Source: Pseudomonadota bacterium (GTDB lineage Bacteria; Pseudomonadota; Alphaproteobacteria; Rhizobiales; Devosiaceae). Taken from it: a DNA stretch of 64,000 nucleotides. Position 1 is the first letter of the stretch. The number at the start of each line of letters is the position of its first letter. The stretch spans positions 49,093-113,092 of the forward strand of contig JAEWLC010000060.1 in the NCBI GenBank assembly GCA_023393475.1. Reading direction: 5' to 3'. The notes beneath the pieces are model-generated. The model made no database searches and was not told the origin of the DNA. It saw only the letters and a program-made list of their open reading frames with translations. A program made the position numbers and the translations under genes. This document shows, one piece after another, positions 45,192 through 55,714 of the stretch.

Positions 45192-46130
45192 ATGGCCAAT
45201 GTCAGCTCTGCAGCTGACACGACGACCGGCCCGGTTTCGACCGGGCCGGTTGCGCGCGTCGGTGGCAATCCGTTTCGCTTCCTGACGACCTTGCGGCTTG
45301 GCGACATTCTCGCCATCGCCCCCTTCATCATTTTCGCGCTGCTGTTCCTCGTCCTCCCCACGCTCGGCCTCGTGGTCGGCGCCTTTCAGGATCCGGACGG
45401 CAACTTCACCTTCGACAACATCCTGAACCTCGGCGATCCGCAGATCGTCGCTTCGTTCTGGATCTCGCTTCGCATCTCCGCTGCCTCGGCTCTCCTTGGC
45501 GCGATCATCGGCCTCGCCATCGCGCTGGCCATCATCCGCGGCCGCCTCCCCGGCTTCATCCGCTCGTCGGTGATGACCTTTTCCGGCGTCGCTTCGAACT
45601 TTGCCGGCATCCCGCTCGCCTTCGCATTCCTCGCAACGCTCGGGCGTCTCGGCCTCATCACCGTGCTGCTGAAGACGATGTTCGGCTTCGACCTGACGAA
45701 GTCGTTCAACATCCTCAGCTTCTGGGGCCTGACCGTTACCTACCTCTACTTCCAGATCCCGCTGATGGTCCTGATTATCGCCCCCGCCATCGATGGGCTG
45801 AAGAAGGAATGGGGCGAGGCCGCTTCGACGCTTGGCGCGACGAAGTTCCAGTTCTGGCGCTATGTCGGCTTCCCGGTGCTGTGGCCGAACCTGCTCGGCA
45901 CGCTGTCGCTGCTCTTCGCAAACGCCTTCGGCGCCATCGCCACGGCCTACGCGCTGACCGGCTCGTCGCTGAACATCGTCCCCATCCTGCTCTTCGCGCA
46001 GATCCGTGGTGACGTGCTGCACAATCCGGGCCTCGGCGCCGCCCTGGCGCTCGGCATGATCGTCATCACCGCGCTCGCCAACGTCGTCTATCTGGTGGTG
46101 CGCACACGCGCCGAACGGTGGCTCAAATGA
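45192..46130 (+). CDS. ABC permease 1 of the Pho-linked importer
   Basis: A 312-residue inner-membrane permease of the spermidine/iron/phosphonate group. After a cytoplasmic N-terminus come about six spans, with the EAA loop GLKKEWGEAASTLGATKFQFWRYVGFPVLWPNL near residues 200-232. The ATG is 3 bases after the binding-protein stop, and its end overlaps the second permease by 4 bases. Channel half for the same substrate. Confidence 0.9.
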   Translation: MANVSSAADTTTGPVSTGPVARVGGNPFRFLTTLRLGDILAIAPFIIFALLFLVLPTLGLVVGAFQDPDGNFTFDNILNLGDPQIVASFWISLRISAASALLGAIIGLAIALAIIRGRLPGFIRSSVMTFSGVASNFAGIPLAFAFLATLGRLGLITVLLKTMFGFDLTKSFNILSFWGLTVTYLYFQIPLMVLIIAPAIDGLKKEWGEAASTLGATKFQFWRYVGFPVLWPNLLGTLSLLFANAFGAIATAYALTGSSLNIVPILLFAQIRGDVLHNPGLGAALALGMIVITALANVVYLVVRTRAERWLK

Positions 46131-46915
46131 ATCAGGGCAGGTTCTGGAGCTGGGTGATCTTCATCATCGGCGCGCTTTATTTCCTCATCCCGCTCTACGC
46201 GACATTCCACTTCTCGCTGCACATCCGGCGCGACTACCTGTCGTTCGATGCCTACGCCAACGTGCTGGCCGATCCACGCTTCCAAGCCGCGTTCAGCTAC
46301 TCGCTGATAATCGGCGCGGCGACGATCGTCGTCGGCTTGCTGATCGTCGTGCCCGCTGCCTACTACGTCCGTCTGCGCGCGCCCCACCTCAGACCGATCA
46401 TCGAGTTCGTCACGCTTCTGCCGTTGATCATCCCGGCGATCATCCTCGTGTTCGGCTATATCCGGATGTACAATACGAGTTCGTTCCTGCCTCTGCTGGG
46501 CACAAATCTCGGTACCGATGTCCTGCTGACCCTCGCCTATGTGGCGCTGGCCCTGCCGTACATGTATCGCGCCGTGGACACCGGCCTCCGCACCATCGAC
46601 GTACAGACGCTCACCGAGGCCGCCAACATCCTCGGCGCCAACCAGGCGACCATCATCGCCCGGGTGATCTTCCCGAACATCATCGTCGCCGTACTGTCGG
46701 GCGCCTTCCTGACCCTCGCCATCGTCATCGGCGAATTCACCATCGCGAGCCTGCTCAACCGCCAGGTCTTCGGCGTCTACATGCAGAATGTCGGCGCCAA
46801 CCGCGCCTACGAGCCGTCGGCGCTTGCAGTCATCTCCTTCGCCATAACCTGGGGCGCCATGGGCATGATCCAGTTGCTCGCCCGCTTCGCCCCCAAAACC
46901 GCCCGCAGGGACTAG
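46127..46915 (+). CDS. ABC permease 2 of the Pho-linked importer
   Basis: A 262-residue permease with the EAA loop TEAANILGANQATIIARVIFPNIIVAV and six spans. The ATG at 46127 overlaps the previous stop (ATGA) and is preferred to the alternative at 46118. It completes the membrane channel and is followed 3 bases later by the ATPase gene. Confidence 0.9.
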   Translation: MNQGRFWSWVIFIIGALYFLIPLYATFHFSLHIRRDYLSFDAYANVLADPRFQAAFSYSLIIGAATIVVGLLIVVPAAYYVRLRAPHLRPIIEFVTLLPLIIPAIILVFGYIRMYNTSSFLPLLGTNLGTDVLLTLAYVALALPYMYRAVDTGLRTIDVQTLTEAANILGANQATIIARVIFPNIIVAVLSGAFLTLAIVIGEFTIASLLNRQVFGVYMQNVGANRAYEPSALAVISFAITWGAMGMIQLLARFAPKTARRD

Positions 46916-46918
46916 ACC

Positions 46919-47986
46919 ATGGCCGACGCATTTCTCCACATCGAGAAGCTCGTGAAGACCTTCGGTGGCGTGCCCGTGGTGAAGGGTGTCGATCTAGCCT
47001 TCAACAAGGGCGAGTTCGTTTCCCTGCTCGGCCCCTCCGGTTGCGGCAAGACCACCATCCTCCGGATGATCGCCGGCTTCGAGCGCCCCGACACCGGCCG
47101 CATCGTCGTCGAGGGCAACGACATCGCCCATCTGCAGCCCAACCAGCGCAAGATCGGCATGGTGTTCCAGGCCTATGCGCTGTTCCCCAACATGAACGTC
47201 GCCGACAATGTCGGCTTCGGCCTCAAGATCGCCGGCATGCCCAAGCCCCAGCGCGAGGCCCGTGTCGAGGAGATGCTGAAGCTCATCGGCCTGTCCGGCT
47301 ACGACAAGCGCTACCCGTTCGAACTCTCCGGCGGCCAGCAGCAGCGCGTCGCTCTCGCCCGTGCCCTCGCCCCCAGCCCGCGCATGCTCCTGCTCGACGA
47401 GCCGCTCTCGGCCCTAGACGCCAAGATCCGCGTCTCGCTGCGCGAGCAGATCCGCGAAATCCAGCGCGAACTCGGCATCACCACCGTCTTCGTTACCCAC
47501 GACCAGGAAGAGGCGCTCTCGATCTCGGATCGCATCGTCGTACTGAGTTCCGGCAACGTCGAGCAGTTCGGAACGCCGTTCGAAATCTACAACCAGCCGC
47601 AGACCAAGTTCGTCGCCACCTTCGTCGGCCAGCTCAACACCCTGAACGCCACCGTGACCGACGTAGGCGCGAAGACCGTCGATATCGGCGGCACCACTGT
47701 CGCCATCCCCTCGCTGCCGGCTTCGGCGCAGCGCGGCGACGCCGTAGCGCTCACCATGCGCCCGGAAGCCGTCACCATCGCCAGCGGCCCCAACCACGAC
47801 ATCCAGCTCGAAGGCAAAGTGTCCGAGGTCCACTTCCTCGGCTCGGTCATCCGGCTCAAGGTCGATCTCGGCCACAACGCCATCAGCCTCGACACCTTCA
47901 ACGACCAGCGTACCCCTCCGCCACCGCACGGCTCCTCCGTCCGCGTCGGCATCGCCTCGAGCGACGTGCTGGTCCTCGGGAACTAG
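46919..47986 (+). CDS. ABC ATPase of the Pho-linked importer
   Basis: A 355-residue ATPase: Walker A GPSGCGKTT, MVFQAYALFPNM, signature LSGGQQQRVALARALAP, Walker B MLLLDEPLSALDA, switch VTHDQEEAL. The C-terminal TOBE region runs from about residue 245 (FVGQLNTLNATV, MRPEAVTI). Sequence style is that of the PotA/FbpC/PhnT group. It is separated from the hydrolase gene by a palindromic repeat. Confidence 0.92.
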   Translation: MADAFLHIEKLVKTFGGVPVVKGVDLAFNKGEFVSLLGPSGCGKTTILRMIAGFERPDTGRIVVEGNDIAHLQPNQRKIGMVFQAYALFPNMNVADNVGFGLKIAGMPKPQREARVEEMLKLIGLSGYDKRYPFELSGGQQQRVALARALAPSPRMLLLDEPLSALDAKIRVSLREQIREIQRELGITTVFVTHDQEEALSISDRIVVLSSGNVEQFGTPFEIYNQPQTKFVATFVGQLNTLNATVTDVGAKTVDIGGTTVAIPSLPASAQRGDAVALTMRPEAVTIASGPNHDIQLEGKVSEVHFLGSVIRLKVDLGHNAISLDTFNDQRTPPPPHGSSVRVGIASSDVLVLGN

Positions 47987-47997
47987 GCGAGTGGGAG

Positions 47998-48070
47998 CCC
48001 CCACCCTCCCCCTCGCGGGGAGGGTAGCGCAGCTAGTCGCGCCAGCGGAGTAGCGGAGCTAGGGTGGGGG
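47998..48070. repeat. Palindromic intergenic repeat, CCCCCACCCT type
   Basis: CCCCCACCCT (47998-48007) and AGGGTGGGGG (48061-48070) are perfect inverted ends around a CCTCCCC/GGGGAGG hairpin and AGCTAGTCGCGCC. It is a mosaic intergenic element lying inside the presumed Pho-linked operon, where it could reduce expression of the hydrolase gene. Confidence 0.7.
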
Positions 48071-48102
48071 TGAGTTCGGCACAGCTCGGCGGGCAAGCGC
48101 AA

Positions 48103-49611
48103 ATGAACATCCTCTTCATCACCGCCGACCAGTGGCGGGGCGACTGCACCGGCTATGCCGGCCATCCGGTGGTGAAGACCCCGAGCCTCGATGCCCTTGC
48201 TGCCGACGGCACGGCGTTCCTCCGGCACTATGCGCAGGCCGCCCCCTGCTCGCCTGCCCGCGCCGGGCTATATACCGGCCTCTACCAGATGAACCACCGC
48301 GTCTGCCGCAACGGCAGCCCGCTCGCCGACCGCTTCGACAACATCGCGAAAGCCGCCCGCCGCGCCGGCTACGATCCGACCCTCTTCGGCTACACCGACG
48401 TCTCGCTCGATCCCACCAACCGCGATCCGGCCGATCCCGACGTTACCACCTACGAGGGCATTCTCCCCGGCTTCACCACCCGTGTTAAGCTGCCCGAGCA
48501 CGAAAAGGCCTGGCTGAGCTGGCTCCGCCAGCAGGGCCTCGAACTCGGCGGCAAGCCGGAAGCCGATTTCCCCGTCGGCGCACCCCCGGGCTCCGTCACC
48601 GCCGCCCCGCCCGCCTACTATTCCGGGCAAACCCAGACAGTTTTCATCGCGTCCGAGTTCTCCCGCTGGCTCACCGAGCAGGATTCCGGGCGTTCATGGT
48701 TCGCTCATCTGTCGTTCATCCGGCCGCATCCGCCGTTCATCGTGCCCGAGCCTTACGCCAGCATGTATGACCCGAACGACGTCGGCCCCTTCGCCCGCGC
48801 CCCTTCGCTCGAGGCCGAGGCCGCCCAACATCCGCTGGTCGATTTCGCCCTCCGTACCAACCCGCGCGAGCACTTCATCCCTGCCGGGACCGGCCTCGTC
48901 GCCGACTGGAGCGACGCCGAGTTCCGCCAGATCAAGGCCACCTATTTCGGCATGATTTCCGAGGTCGATGCCCAGCTCGGCCGCATCTTCGCGACGCTCA
49001 AGGCCCGCGGCGAGTGGGACGACACGCTCATCATCTTCACCTCCGACCACGCCGAGATGATGGGCGACCACCACACCCTCGGCAAAGGCGGCTATTTCGA
49101 CCAGAGCCAGCACATCCCGCTGGTCATCCGCCTCCCCGGCACGCGCCCCGGCCGCGTCGAGTCCTTCACCGAGTCGATCGACATCTTCCCCACCCTGCTC
49201 GAGTTGCTTCAGGTCGCACCGGCACACCACCCCGACGGCACATCGCTGCTCCCGCTCATCGCCGGCGAGACGCCGCCCGACTGGCGCGACGCCGCGCACT
49301 GGGAGTTCGATTTCCGCGACGTCGTCGACGGCACCGCCGAGGCCTGGTTCGGCGCCCGCTCGACCCAGCTAAACCTCGCCGTGATCCGCACGGGGAAGTG
49401 GAAATACGTCCACTTCCCCACCCTGCCGCCGCTGCTTTTCGATCTCGAAAACGACCCGGCAGAAGTTCATGACCTAGCGGCGGACCAGGCCCATGCAAGC
49501 GTCAGGCTTCAGATGGCCGAAAGGTTGCTCGCCTGGCGCAGCCAGCACCTCGACCAGACCCTCGCCCTCAAGATGCTGACCGAAAAAGGCGTGGTGACCG
49601 GCCGGCGCTAG
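48103..49611 (+). CDS. Sulfatase-superfamily phosphonate monoester hydrolase/phosphodiesterase
   Basis: A 502-residue enzyme with N-terminal metal site ITADQWRGD and formylglycine motif CSPAR (Cys49-Arg53), where the Cys must be converted by a formylglycine-generating enzyme. FTSDHAEMMGDHH adds metal ligands. Overall pattern (AGLYTGLYQMNHR, LSFIRPHPPF) is that of the PMH/PDE group, which hydrolyses phosphonate monoesters and phosphodiesters, rather than typical sulfatases. The Pho box upstream of the operon supports phosphorus scavenging. No signal peptide, so it acts on imported substrate. Confidence 0.87.
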   Translation: MNILFITADQWRGDCTGYAGHPVVKTPSLDALAADGTAFLRHYAQAAPCSPARAGLYTGLYQMNHRVCRNGSPLADRFDNIAKAARRAGYDPTLFGYTDVSLDPTNRDPADPDVTTYEGILPGFTTRVKLPEHEKAWLSWLRQQGLELGGKPEADFPVGAPPGSVTAAPPAYYSGQTQTVFIASEFSRWLTEQDSGRSWFAHLSFIRPHPPFIVPEPYASMYDPNDVGPFARAPSLEAEAAQHPLVDFALRTNPREHFIPAGTGLVADWSDAEFRQIKATYFGMISEVDAQLGRIFATLKARGEWDDTLIIFTSDHAEMMGDHHTLGKGGYFDQSQHIPLVIRLPGTRPGRVESFTESIDIFPTLLELLQVAPAHHPDGTSLLPLIAGETPPDWRDAAHWEFDFRDVVDGTAEAWFGARSTQLNLAVIRTGKWKYVHFPTLPPLLFDLENDPAEVHDLAADQAHASVRLQMAERLLAWRSQHLDQTLALKMLTEKGVVTGRR

Positions 49612-52600
49612 CCCTTCGAAAGACGCCAGCTCCGCACCTCGAACGGCCGCAACCCAGCACCCTCGCCGCGCTCCATCGGCTCCTCGAGAATGCTCAGCGC
49701 CTCCGACACGCTCCAACCCTCCGGCACCTTCACGGCCACGTCCCCACGCCGCCCCGAAGGCTCATAGACACGCAAAATCAATCCCTTACCATCCTCGGCC
49801 GGCTTCAACCCCGACAGCGCCGCCGGGATCCCCTCGACGCCCACCGGCTCGAAACTCACCTTGGCGACCCCACTTGCGGTCGCCGCCAGCATCGGCTGGT
49901 TCAGGTCCTCCGCCTCCTCCCGCACCCGCCCCTCATGCCACTCCCCGGCATGCGGATAGAGCGCATAGTTGAACCGCTGCCCGCCCTCGTCCGCCAAGGG
50001 ATCCGGATAGACCGGCGAGCGCACCAGGCTCAGCCCCAGCACGTTGCCCTTGGCGCTGTGCCCGTACTTGGCGTCGTTCAGCAGCGCCACGCCGAAGCCG
50101 GGTTCGCTCATGTCGAGGAAGCGGTGGCCCGGCACCTCGAACTGCGCCTGGTCCCACGAAGTGTTCTCGTGAGTCGTCCGCCGCACGACGCCATTGGCAT
50201 GCTCGAACGTCGCGTGCGTCGTGTGCACCGACACGGGCGTGATGGTCCTCAACAGGCAGTGCCGATCGTGCCAGTCGATTTCGGTGGCGACGTCGAGCCG
50301 CACGCCGCTGGCTTCGAGCACATAGGTCTGCGTCACCGTCGACGCGCGGAAGCGTCGCACCACGCGCACCGCGACGCGGGTCGGCGTGTTCTCGACCACC
50401 TTGATGCTCTCGGGCTGGTTCAGCTCCACGCCCTTGCGCGCATAATCCTCCTCGATGTCCCAGGCATCCCAGTCCCGCGGCTTGTCGCCCGGATAGACCC
50501 AGAGCTGGTTGCCGCGCCCGGCCAACGCCTCGCGCCCCGTCGCCTTGTGGACAAGGCTGGTCACCGTGCCGTCGGCGCCGATCGTCGCGCGGAGGTGCGC
50601 ATTCTCGAGATGCGTCTCGCTCACCGACAGGCCGGTAAGCGGTTCGAGTTCGGAGCGCAGGAACACCTTGATGCCCAGCGGCGCCATCACGTCCGGGCTC
50701 GAGAAATGCGTGCCATCCGAAAGCGTGACGCGCACCGGCCGCCGGCTGAGCGAGGGGTTCACCACAATCACCGCATCGGCAACGTCGCCGTCCGGGATCA
50801 GGTTGACGATCGAGGACAGCGCCATCTGCTGGCGCGCCACCGCCCGGCCGACTGCATCGTTCAACTCGCGCTCAGCATCCTCATACACCTCGGCGATCGA
50901 CGAGCCGGGCAGGATGTCGTGGAACTCGTTCTTCAGCACCACGCGCCAGATGTGCTCGAGGCTCTCCGGCTGCTCCCCGCCCAACAGCGCCGCAAGCGAC
51001 GCCAGCGTTTCGGCCGTGATCAGCGCGCGCTCGGCCTGCCGATGCGCCTTCTTGGTGGCGCTCTGCGTGGTCAGCGTCGCGCGGTGCAGTTCGAGATAGA
51101 TGTCACCCTGCCAGACCGGGAGCTTTCGCTCCTTGCCCGTCTCGTGGGCCGCGGCGAAGAAGTCCTCGACCCGGCTCCACCGCGCCTTGGGCAGCACCGG
51201 GAAGTCGCGCAGCACCATCTCGCGCTCGACATATTCCGGCGTCACGCCGCCACCGCCATCGCCATAGCCGACGGCCAGCAGCGAGGCCGGATGCATCGCC
51301 TTCTGCTTGAAGTTCTGCCAGGTCTTGTAGATCGAGAGCGGATTGACCGCCCCGTTGTAGCCTTGCCACGGGTTGTTGAACGTGTGCGTCAGCACGCGCG
51401 AACCGTCGATCCCCTCCCACCAGAACAGGTCTGCCGGGATCGTGTTGGTGTCGTTCCAGTTCACCTTGATGGTGAAGAACGAGTCGATACCGCCCTGTTT
51501 CAGCAGCTGCGGCAGCCCACCCGAGAAGCCGAAGCAATCCGGCAGCCAGCACACCCGGTGGCGCACGCCGAACTTCTGCTCGAAATAGCGCTGCCCGTAG
51601 AGAATCTGGCGCGCGAGACTCTCGCCCGTCGGCATGTTGGTGTCGGGCTCAACCCACATGCCGCCGATGGTCTCCCAGCCGCCCGCCGCCACCTTCGCCT
51701 TGATCCGCTCGAACAGCGCCGGATCATCCTCCTCGATCTGCGCGTAGTACTGCGCCGTCGACTGGTTGAAGCGGAATCCGGATTGGGCGATGTATTCGTT
51801 GCTCCCCTCCATCAGCGACAGCGCGGTAGAGAAGGTGCGCCGGGTCTTGCGCTTGGTCTCCGAGTACGGCCAGAGCCACGCGAGGTCGATATGGGCGTGG
51901 CCGGTCAGCGCAATCTCGCCCTGCTGCGGATAGCGGCGCTGCAGCTCCTGCAGCCCGGCAATCAGCTTCTCATCAGCGGCAATCACGCTGGCGCGCTGCT
52001 CGTCGTTGAGTGCATCAGGATCGGCCTTCAGCGGCGGCAACTGCCAGATCTTCTGCTGGCCGCCCTGCGGCGCGAAGCGCGAGACATAGTCCTGGCTCCC
52101 CGACGGCCACTCGAGCGCGTAGAACGCCTCCTCGGCTGCCTCGATCAGGTGCGGCACCACCTCGTGTCCGGCCAGTTGCTGGCAGAGTTCGTGGATGAGT
52201 TGCAGCCGCAGGCGCAGCCGGTCGACCGCCGTATCGAGCCAGTAGAGTCGCGCTCCGCTGAGGTGCGGATTGCGCACCGGCTCGCCGAACGGCAGCCGTG
52301 CCACGGCCTCCGCCTCGATGCGGAACTCATGCGCCCGAACCGGGAAATCCTTGTGGTACGGATCGTTGCCGAACGGCTCGCTTCGGTCGGCATAGACCAG
52401 CGTCGCAAGCGCCTCGCCGCCGAGGTCGAGGAACAGCCGCGTATCGACGATCGGCCAGTGCGAGGGCACGACGGCCGAGGCCTCGAACTTCTGTACGCCA
52501 TCGCGGTTTGGCCATGCGGCGCCGAGCCCGATGGACGCGCCATTCAGCAGCCAGCCATCCACTTGCACCGTCTCGCGCGCCAGCCAGAAGAGTAGTTCAT

Positions 52601-52649
52601 TGAGCCGAACTTTTACCCGGTCCAGCCGCTGCGCGATCGACAATGCCAT
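49608..52649 (-). CDS. GH38 alpha-mannosidase
   Basis: A 1013-residue glycoside hydrolase family 38 enzyme. The zinc-binding HAHIDLAWLWPY is at about residues 251-262 and the nucleophile Asp371 lies in WLPDCFGFSGGLPQLL. The TNMPTGESLARQILYGQRYF helix and the C-terminal beta domains are present. No signal peptide, so it cleaves alpha-mannosides in the cytoplasm. It converges with the hydrolase gene, and their TAG stops share the palindrome CTAG. The neighbouring sugar importer on the same strand is a possible source of its products' relatives. Confidence 0.93.
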   Translation of the reverse strand: MALSIAQRLDRVKVRLNELLFWLARETVQVDGWLLNGASIGLGAAWPNRDGVQKFEASAVVPSHWPIVDTRLFLDLGGEALATLVYADRSEPFGNDPYHKDFPVRAHEFRIEAEAVARLPFGEPVRNPHLSGARLYWLDTAVDRLRLRLQLIHELCQQLAGHEVVPHLIEAAEEAFYALEWPSGSQDYVSRFAPQGGQQKIWQLPPLKADPDALNDEQRASVIAADEKLIAGLQELQRRYPQQGEIALTGHAHIDLAWLWPYSETKRKTRRTFSTALSLMEGSNEYIAQSGFRFNQSTAQYYAQIEEDDPALFERIKAKVAAGGWETIGGMWVEPDTNMPTGESLARQILYGQRYFEQKFGVRHRVCWLPDCFGFSGGLPQLLKQGGIDSFFTIKVNWNDTNTIPADLFWWEGIDGSRVLTHTFNNPWQGYNGAVNPLSIYKTWQNFKQKAMHPASLLAVGYGDGGGGVTPEYVEREMVLRDFPVLPKARWSRVEDFFAAAHETGKERKLPVWQGDIYLELHRATLTTQSATKKAHRQAERALITAETLASLAALLGGEQPESLEHIWRVVLKNEFHDILPGSSIAEVYEDAERELNDAVGRAVARQQMALSSIVNLIPDGDVADAVIVVNPSLSRRPVRVTLSDGTHFSSPDVMAPLGIKVFLRSELEPLTGLSVSETHLENAHLRATIGADGTVTSLVHKATGREALAGRGNQLWVYPGDKPRDWDAWDIEEDYARKGVELNQPESIKVVENTPTRVAVRVVRRFRASTVTQTYVLEASGVRLDVATEIDWHDRHCLLRTITPVSVHTTHATFEHANGVVRRTTHENTSWDQAQFEVPGHRFLDMSEPGFGVALLNDAKYGHSAKGNVLGLSLVRSPVYPDPLADEGGQRFNYALYPHAGEWHEGRVREEAEDLNQPMLAATASGVAKVSFEPVGVEGIPAALSGLKPAEDGKGLILRVYEPSGRRGDVAVKVPEGWSVSEALSILEEPMERGEGAGLRPFEVRSWRLSKG

Positions 52650-52734
52650 TGCGAAAACCCCTCGTTGCAATGATCGAAACGCGCGGACGAAACCACACCG
52701 GCCCGCTCTCGGCTAGAGGCCCATTCAATGAAAA

Positions 52735-52764
52735 GCCCGGATTCCACGCACGTGGAATCCGGGC
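52735..52764 (-). terminator. Rho-independent terminator of the chvE-gguAB operon
   Basis: A perfect 14-base stem (GCCCGGATTCCACG and its complement) with a 2-base loop is followed, in the minus direction, by TTTTCATT. It begins 23 bases after the gguB stop. Confidence 0.9.
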
Positions 52765-52787
52765 CCCGTCCTGCCGGTGAAAAGCGC

Positions 52788-54061
52788 TTAGGCCTTGTTC
52801 TTGTTGTAGAGGTCGAAGAACACGGCCGCGAGCAGCACCACGCCCTTGATCATCTGCTGCAGGTCGATGTTGATGCCCATGATCGACATGCCGTTGTTCA
52901 GCACGCCCATGATGAAGGCGCCGATCACCGCACCCGCCACCTGGCCGACACCGCCCAGCGCCGAAGCGCCACCGATGAACACGGCCGCGATCACGTCGAG
53001 CTCCAGCCCCTGCCCCGCCTTCGGCGTCGCCGAGTTGAGGCGGGCGGCGTAGATCATGCCGGCCAGCGCCGCCAGCGCGCCCATGATGGCGAAGATGTAG
53101 AACGTCAGCCGCTCGGTCTTGATACCCGACAGCGCCGCGGCCTTCGGGTTGCCGCCGATGGCATAGATGCGGCGGCCGAAAGTCATCCGCTTGGTCAGGA
53201 AGACGAAGCCGGCGATCAGCACGCCCATCACCACCAGCACGTTCGGCAGGCCCTTGTAGGACGCCAGCATGTAGGTGAAGAACAGCACCAGCGCCGCGAT
53301 CACGATGTTCTTGATCGCAAACAGCGCAAAGGGCTCGGTCTCGTAACCGCGCGACGACCGGCGCGCACGGGTGCGGATCGCGAACAGGATCATCGCCACC
53401 ACCGCGACGATGCCGATGGTAAGCGTCGCCCCGTGCAGCACCAGCGGCTGCACGCCTTCGCTGGCCGCGATCAGGGTGATCGGACCGATGAAGTCGGGAA
53501 TGAAGCCGGCCGAGAGCATCTGAAACTCCGGCGGGAACGGACCGACCGACTTGCCTTCCAGCAGCGCCAGCGACAGGCCCTTGAAGATCAGCATGCCGGC
53601 CAGCGTTACGATGAATGCTGGAATCCGATAGTAGGCGATGAGCCAGCCCTGCACCGCGCCAATCACTGCGCCGACAATCAGGCAGATGATGCCCGCGACG
53701 AACGGGTTGGCAAGGAAGGCCAGCTCGGGCGGGAACTTCCAGCCGATCATCAGCATTGCGGCCAGTGCCCCGATGAAGCCCGACACTGAGCCGACGCTGA
53801 GGTCGATATGGCCGGCCACGATCACCAGCAGCATGCCGAGCGCCATCACGATGATGTAGCTGTTCTGCAGGATGATGTTGGTGAGGTTCAGCGGCTTGAA
53901 CAGCACGCCGTTGGTGGTCCACTGGAAGAACAGCATGATCAGGATGAGCACCAGCAGCAGCCCGTACTCACGCAGGTTGGCCTGCAAGGCTCCCCAGATG
54001 GACTGGCGCTGCGATACGGCTGCTTCGGCCGGGTTTGCCGCCTGCTGAGCGGTTTCGGTCG

Positions 54062-54065
<4 letters not shown>
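52788..54065 (-). CDS. gguB: Monosaccharide ABC permease GguB (XylH/MmsB type)
   Basis: A 425-residue permease of the ribose/xylose class with ten or more spans. It includes the family features VAGHIDLSVGSVSGFIGALAAM, VGQVAGAVIGAFIMGVLNNGMSIMG and a long central loop with EPFALFAIKN. The start overlaps the gguA stop by 4 bases. With GguA and ChvE it imports aldoses such as arabinose, galactose or glucose in Agrobacterium-type bacteria. Confidence 0.92.
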
Positions 54066-55597
<1,532 letters not shown>

Positions 55598-55673
55598 GGG
55601 CGGCCTTCTGGTTGGACCGGTCGCCTCGCGGCGCCTCGGGCCTGATTTTACTTTAGGGGATAGAATGCCGAAA

Positions 55674-55697
55674 GGGCCCCACCAGTGGCGGGGCCCC
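55674..55697 (-). terminator. Attenuator-like hairpin between chvE and gguA
   Basis: GGGCCCC and GGGGCCC (7-base perfect stem, extendable) followed by TTTC in the minus direction, 18 bases after the chvE stop. It probably stops part of the transcription so that binding protein exceeds the membrane components. Confidence 0.65.
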
Positions 55698-55714
55698 TCC
55701 CGAAGAAGTCGACC

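Noticed and set aside
49935..52595. 886-codon open frame on the plus strand opposite the alpha-mannosidase
   Set aside because: Composition is Arg/His/Leu-rich without domain signatures; it is the high-GC shadow of the mannosidase, whose motifs are intact.
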